64,000 nt of DNA from Glandiceps talaboti (Eukaryota > Hemichordata > Enteropneusta > Spengelidae): positions 26,756,595 through 26,820,594 of the forward strand of contig NC_135549.1 of the NCBI RefSeq assembly GCF_964340395.1, given 5' to 3'. A program made the position numbers and the translations under genes. The notes beneath the pieces were generated by a model. The model saw only the letters and a list, made by a program, of their open reading frames with translations. It ran no database searches and was not told where the DNA came from. This document shows positions 61,442 to 64,000 of the stretch, one piece after another. How positions within the stretch are numbered: the first letter of the stretch is position 1; each line of letters opens with the position of its first letter.

Positions 61442-61468
61442 TGTTTACACTACAGACTCTGAACACAA
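61442..61468 (-). repeat. Split direct repeat A1 (5' end of the Ngaro-like element)
   Basis: 27 bp identical to A2, 50 nt upstream of the gag ATG. It is taken as the 5' terminus of the element. Confidence 0.8.
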
Positions 61469-61932
61469 ACCTATTACAGTTATGCCTTGAACATATCTAA
61501 ACAATATAGAAAGGTATTTTGACAGTCTGCACAAAGGAAAAGTAGACACTTGCACTATTTGTACAGTATGTCTTTTGTCTGTCTACCCCTTGAGGCTTGA
61601 CACTTTGAAATTCTGGAAGTTGCCCACCTGTTCCAAAGGAAAGACACGCGTGAAGATAGCCTACTGTAAAGAGACACGGTCGTCAGGAACAAGACTAGGT
61701 TGACAATAGTGACACTGGTGTATCTTTTTTCAAATTTTCATAATTTTTTAATGTGACAACAGTATGAACTCAACGACTACAATTTGTTTTACCTATACCG
61801 TATATGTTTAGCAGCACAACTTGACAAAACACATAAACTAGGTGAATGCGTCTATGAAATTACAGACACTATAAGATGACAACAATCCCCCAAGGGAATA
61901 AAACATTGCACGCACGATCAAACTCAACCTAC
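61469..61932 (-). other. CACTA intron 1, portion upstream of the retrotransposon
   Basis: Non-coding remainder of the transposase intron, from the donor at 61932 to the insertion. With the piece 55061-55195 on the other side, the original intron was about 600 bp. Confidence 0.65.
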
Positions 61933-62234
61933 CTTGTTAATTTATTGTCAGTTTCGTTGCTTTGATGTGTTTCGGCACTGGGGGTAATGGTACTGGTTTG
62001 CGCAAAGGCATTTTCTTCATGTAATTCGGCAGTTGAATTGATCTCATCTTGTATTTCTTTGTAGTCATAAGGTACTAAATCTTCATCCAATTCGTCGTTT
62101 CCCTCACGAGTCCAGTAACCGTATGGGTCAAAGAATAATTTCCGGTGCTCATAATACGCCGATTTACCCAGGGTTCGATCGCAATGACCACATAATTTCT
62201 GTCTGTGCTTTCGTATTTTCGAGTGCTTTGGCAT
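61933..62234 (-). CDS. CACTA transposase exon 1 (N-terminal zinc-binding segment)
   Basis: A 302-nt first exon from ATG at 62234 (context GAAAATGCC). It encodes a basic start (MPKHSKIRKHRQK), then LCGHCDRTLGKSAYYEHRKL, a CxxC...H motif of the type found at the N-terminus of metazoan CACTA transposases, and an acidic/Thr-rich tail. The donor ACAAG/GTAGGT leaves phase 2, which the exon at 55060 completes (AG+A = Arg). Continuity of phase across a 6.9-kb intron containing another transposon supports this model. Confidence 0.75.
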
Positions 62235-62579
62235 TTTCCTCTGTGGCCTTGAAGCAGAAGTACGTTTACAGTCACGATAGATCGGCCTCGCTAAATCTTG
62301 CGTTGGTATGTACCAAAGTACAAAAAGTGAGAAACGCTGACATTAATAAATATTCGTGTGTGTTCAGCATGCGCAGTGTCGATGCGCAGCTAAGTTGCTG
62401 TGAAACGTTGCAATGCGTCTCTGTTATTGGTTAAAAAGTGTTAAGGTCAGAGTTTAAAATTTGCATAATCTCATTGCGCATGCGGTAGTAGTACAGTCAA
62501 ATCTAGTCAAATCAAGCACTCAAATCAGCTGGTGCAAGATTTGTATAGTCTCCGAAGGTTTTTGCCAGAATTTGTCGTT

Positions 62580-62783
62580 ATGTCACGAAACTCTCGAAGA
62601 CCTTTACATATGAACGATGTCATTTCTTCCATCATTGACGGAACTCCCCCCGAAGACATGTCAACAAGTAGTAGTGGTAGTTCTAGCAGTAGCAATACTT
62701 TCGGTACTGGTAGTCGTGGCGCTAGTAATAGTATTAGGGAGTGTACATTTTTAATTTCCAGGGGGAGGCCGGAGGATTTCTAA
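62580..62783 (+). CDS. Candidate short Ser-rich ORF divergent from the CACTA gene
   Basis: Starts at ATG 62580, 345 nt from the transposase start on the other strand. MSRNSRRPLHMNDVISSIID is followed by a Ser/Gly-rich run (STSSSGSSSSSNTFGTGSRG), and the frame ends soon after in TGGCCCCCC-type sequence. It could be a first exon of a plus-strand gene, perhaps the one seen at 63.7 kb. No family was recognised. Confidence 0.25.
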   Translation: MSRNSRRPLHMNDVISSIIDGTPPEDMSTSSSGSSSSSNTFGTGSRGASNSIRECTFLISRGRPEDF

Positions 62784-63660
62784 TGAAGCAAGGGATTTTT
62801 ATTGGTGGCCCCCCCCCCTACAAAAACTGGTATAAATTATCTGGCCCCCCCTAAGACTTCTTGTTTTTATTTCATGGCCCCCCCTGAAACCACTAACAAA
62901 AATACGCACAGATGAAACACAGATACAGCAACACATAGCTTTGCCAGCAGTTGCTACATGTATTAACTTATTCCATATTTATACTTACTTCAGAATTGAA
63001 CCAGTGCACAAAGTTGTTGAATCATGGACACTCATAAAATCACAAATAAAGACTATTATTAGTTAAATTGGCTGACAGGATGTCTACTTACAACTGAGGG
63101 GTGACAATAGACTACTGGTCTGGCTACACTTTTTCTTGGATTTTTAGCCCATCACTGACATAAATAAATTAGCAAATAAATGAACAAGTATATATATATA
63201 TTACTTATTTATCACAGGTTTGGAAAAAATAGTGCAAAATTGCACCATGAGGAAACTTTTTTCCATGTGAACATATTCAAATTTTAGGATTAATTTGCAG
63301 TGGTTGGTCACACAATCATTTATTATTAATTTAAACACTTCATAAATTATACATTTTAGAAACATTTTTAATTGCAGTGCAAATGGAAAACATGTTATTT
63401 AAGATTGAAATACATATTAAGACCCTTCCTATATTATAGTATTCATATTATCTCTACGCAAAATATAAAACACTTCTGGACTATATTTCAAGAGACTTTA
63501 GTAAACTGATGCGCTGAGGGGGGCAGTACATGTATCACTTCAAAGGGTTGAATAATATTTTTATGAATGCATGGCTTGTTATGAATACATTCCTCACCCA
63601 GCACCTGTGAATAATTTTGTGTTTAATTCAAACTCACAAAAGCTATCATATAATACTTGA
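62784..63660. other. Non-coding stretch with poly-C motifs
   Basis: Three TGGCCCCCCC runs (about 62805, 62844 and 62875) open the stretch. The rest is AT-rich without recognisable features. Confidence 0.45.
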
Positions 63661-63689
63661 ACCCTACCATGGTGATAGAATGAAAATTT

Positions 63690-64000
63690 ATTGAAACCCA
63701 TTACAATATTGGTGAGCTCTATATGGAATTTATTAGGGATTCATGTATACAAAATGGCTCAAAGTGCAGTTACTGTTCCACTACAGATTGGGTATCGCCA
63801 TCTATGAACAGAATACCACATCCTATGCCAGATATGCACAACCCAGGTCATTATATGGATGTGTTTGAAACACCAAACACAAATCGAACTGTTGATGACT
63901 ACCACAACCAGGTGCTAACTTAAAAAAGCTCTATGTTTCAAAACAATTAAATGATGAAGTTGCTATTTCTCGTTTTGCTGAGAAATATATTGTCAGTGTG
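63690..64000 (+). pseudogene. Plus-strand coding remnant running off the window
   Basis: An open reading from about 63690 gives FIETHYNIGELYMEFIRD, then CSYCSTTDWVSPSMNRIPHP, PDMHNPGHYMDVFETPNTNR and TVDDYHNQVLT. A one-base shift at about 63920 is then needed to continue as LKKLYVSKQLNDEVAISRFA to the window end. The balanced amino-acid use on both sides of the shift, and the CxxC pair, argue that this was protein-coding. I cannot name the family; a mobile-element protein is plausible given the surroundings. Confidence 0.5.

Larger units (their letters stand above)
55196..61468 (-). mobile_element. Ngaro-type tyrosine-recombinase retrotransposon, apparently intact
   Basis: A 6.3-kb element on the minus strand with gag (61392-60178), RT-RNase H (60177-57652) and tyrosine recombinase (about 56946-55936). 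It has no LTRs. It carries split direct repeats: A1 (61442-61468) at the 5' end, and B1 (55630-55732), A2 (55469-55495) and B2 (55196-55298) at the 3' end. That A1...B1-A2-B2 layout, the order gag/RT-RH/YR and the lack of a methyltransferase domain indicate the Ngaro (or PAT) group rather than classic DIRS-1 with inverted repeats. B1 and B2 are identical and no ORF is broken, so the insertion is young. It sits in intron 1 of the CACTA transposase gene, in the same orientation. Confidence 0.85.

Noticed and set aside
50800-62600. CACTA terminal inverted repeats flanking the transposase gene
   Set aside because: I looked for matching CACTA-type ends on both sides and found no convincing pair; the right end could lie beyond 62.5 kb.

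Overview
The window is animal DNA: spliced genes with GT-AG introns, long introns, dense microsatellites (TA, CATA, GATA, TC) and many transposon remains. Tandem hyaluronan-binding Link modules, an F-type lectin C-terminus, a tyrosine-recombinase retrotransposon and a CACTA-type transposon together suggest a marine invertebrate (lancelet, hemichordate or similar). The species cannot be fixed from sequence alone.

0.7-16.8 kb, plus strand: part of one gene made of five single-exon Link modules, separated by tiny linker exons (five of 27 nt, one of 48 nt). Every exon is phase 1-1, and all eleven join in one open frame of about 520 codons. The gene's 5' end is outside the window and its 3' end is unresolved. 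An isolated terminal exon at 18.6 kb encodes the C-terminus of an F-type lectin domain and may or may not belong to it. The introns hold a dead CR1/L2-like LINE (3.7-6.2 kb, minus strand), small palindromic elements and old tandem duplications.

18.8-27.8 kb: mostly non-coding. It holds a 641-bp element with 102-bp inverted repeats, a weak two-exon candidate with a PAN-like cysteine pattern, one weak single-membrane-span ORF, and recurrent dispersed repeats.

27.8-37.4 kb, minus strand: ten consecutive, phase-consistent exons of a major facilitator superfamily transporter. Its 5' exon(s), covering TM1 and probably part of TM2, were not found. One exon inserts a long Thr/Ser-rich loop. Its introns contain a fossil non-LTR reverse transcriptase and a tRNA-like sequence.

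40.6-44.1 kb: a DUF7869-like, probably transposon-derived ORF on the minus strand, followed by a duplicated block of about 285 bp.

50.8-62.3 kb, minus strand: a nested transposon complex. A CACTA/EnSpm-type transposase gene (exons 62234-61933, 55060-54931 and 53513-50881) carries a whole tyrosine-recombinase retrotransposon of Ngaro type in its first intron (about 61468-55196). That element has gag, RT-RNase H and recombinase ORFs with split direct repeats in A1...B1-A2-B2 order. Its gag and pol ORFs share one frame and are separated by a single UGA. The CACTA transposase has one frameshift near its C-terminus; the Ngaro-like ORFs look intact. At the right edge a further plus-strand coding remnant runs out of the window.
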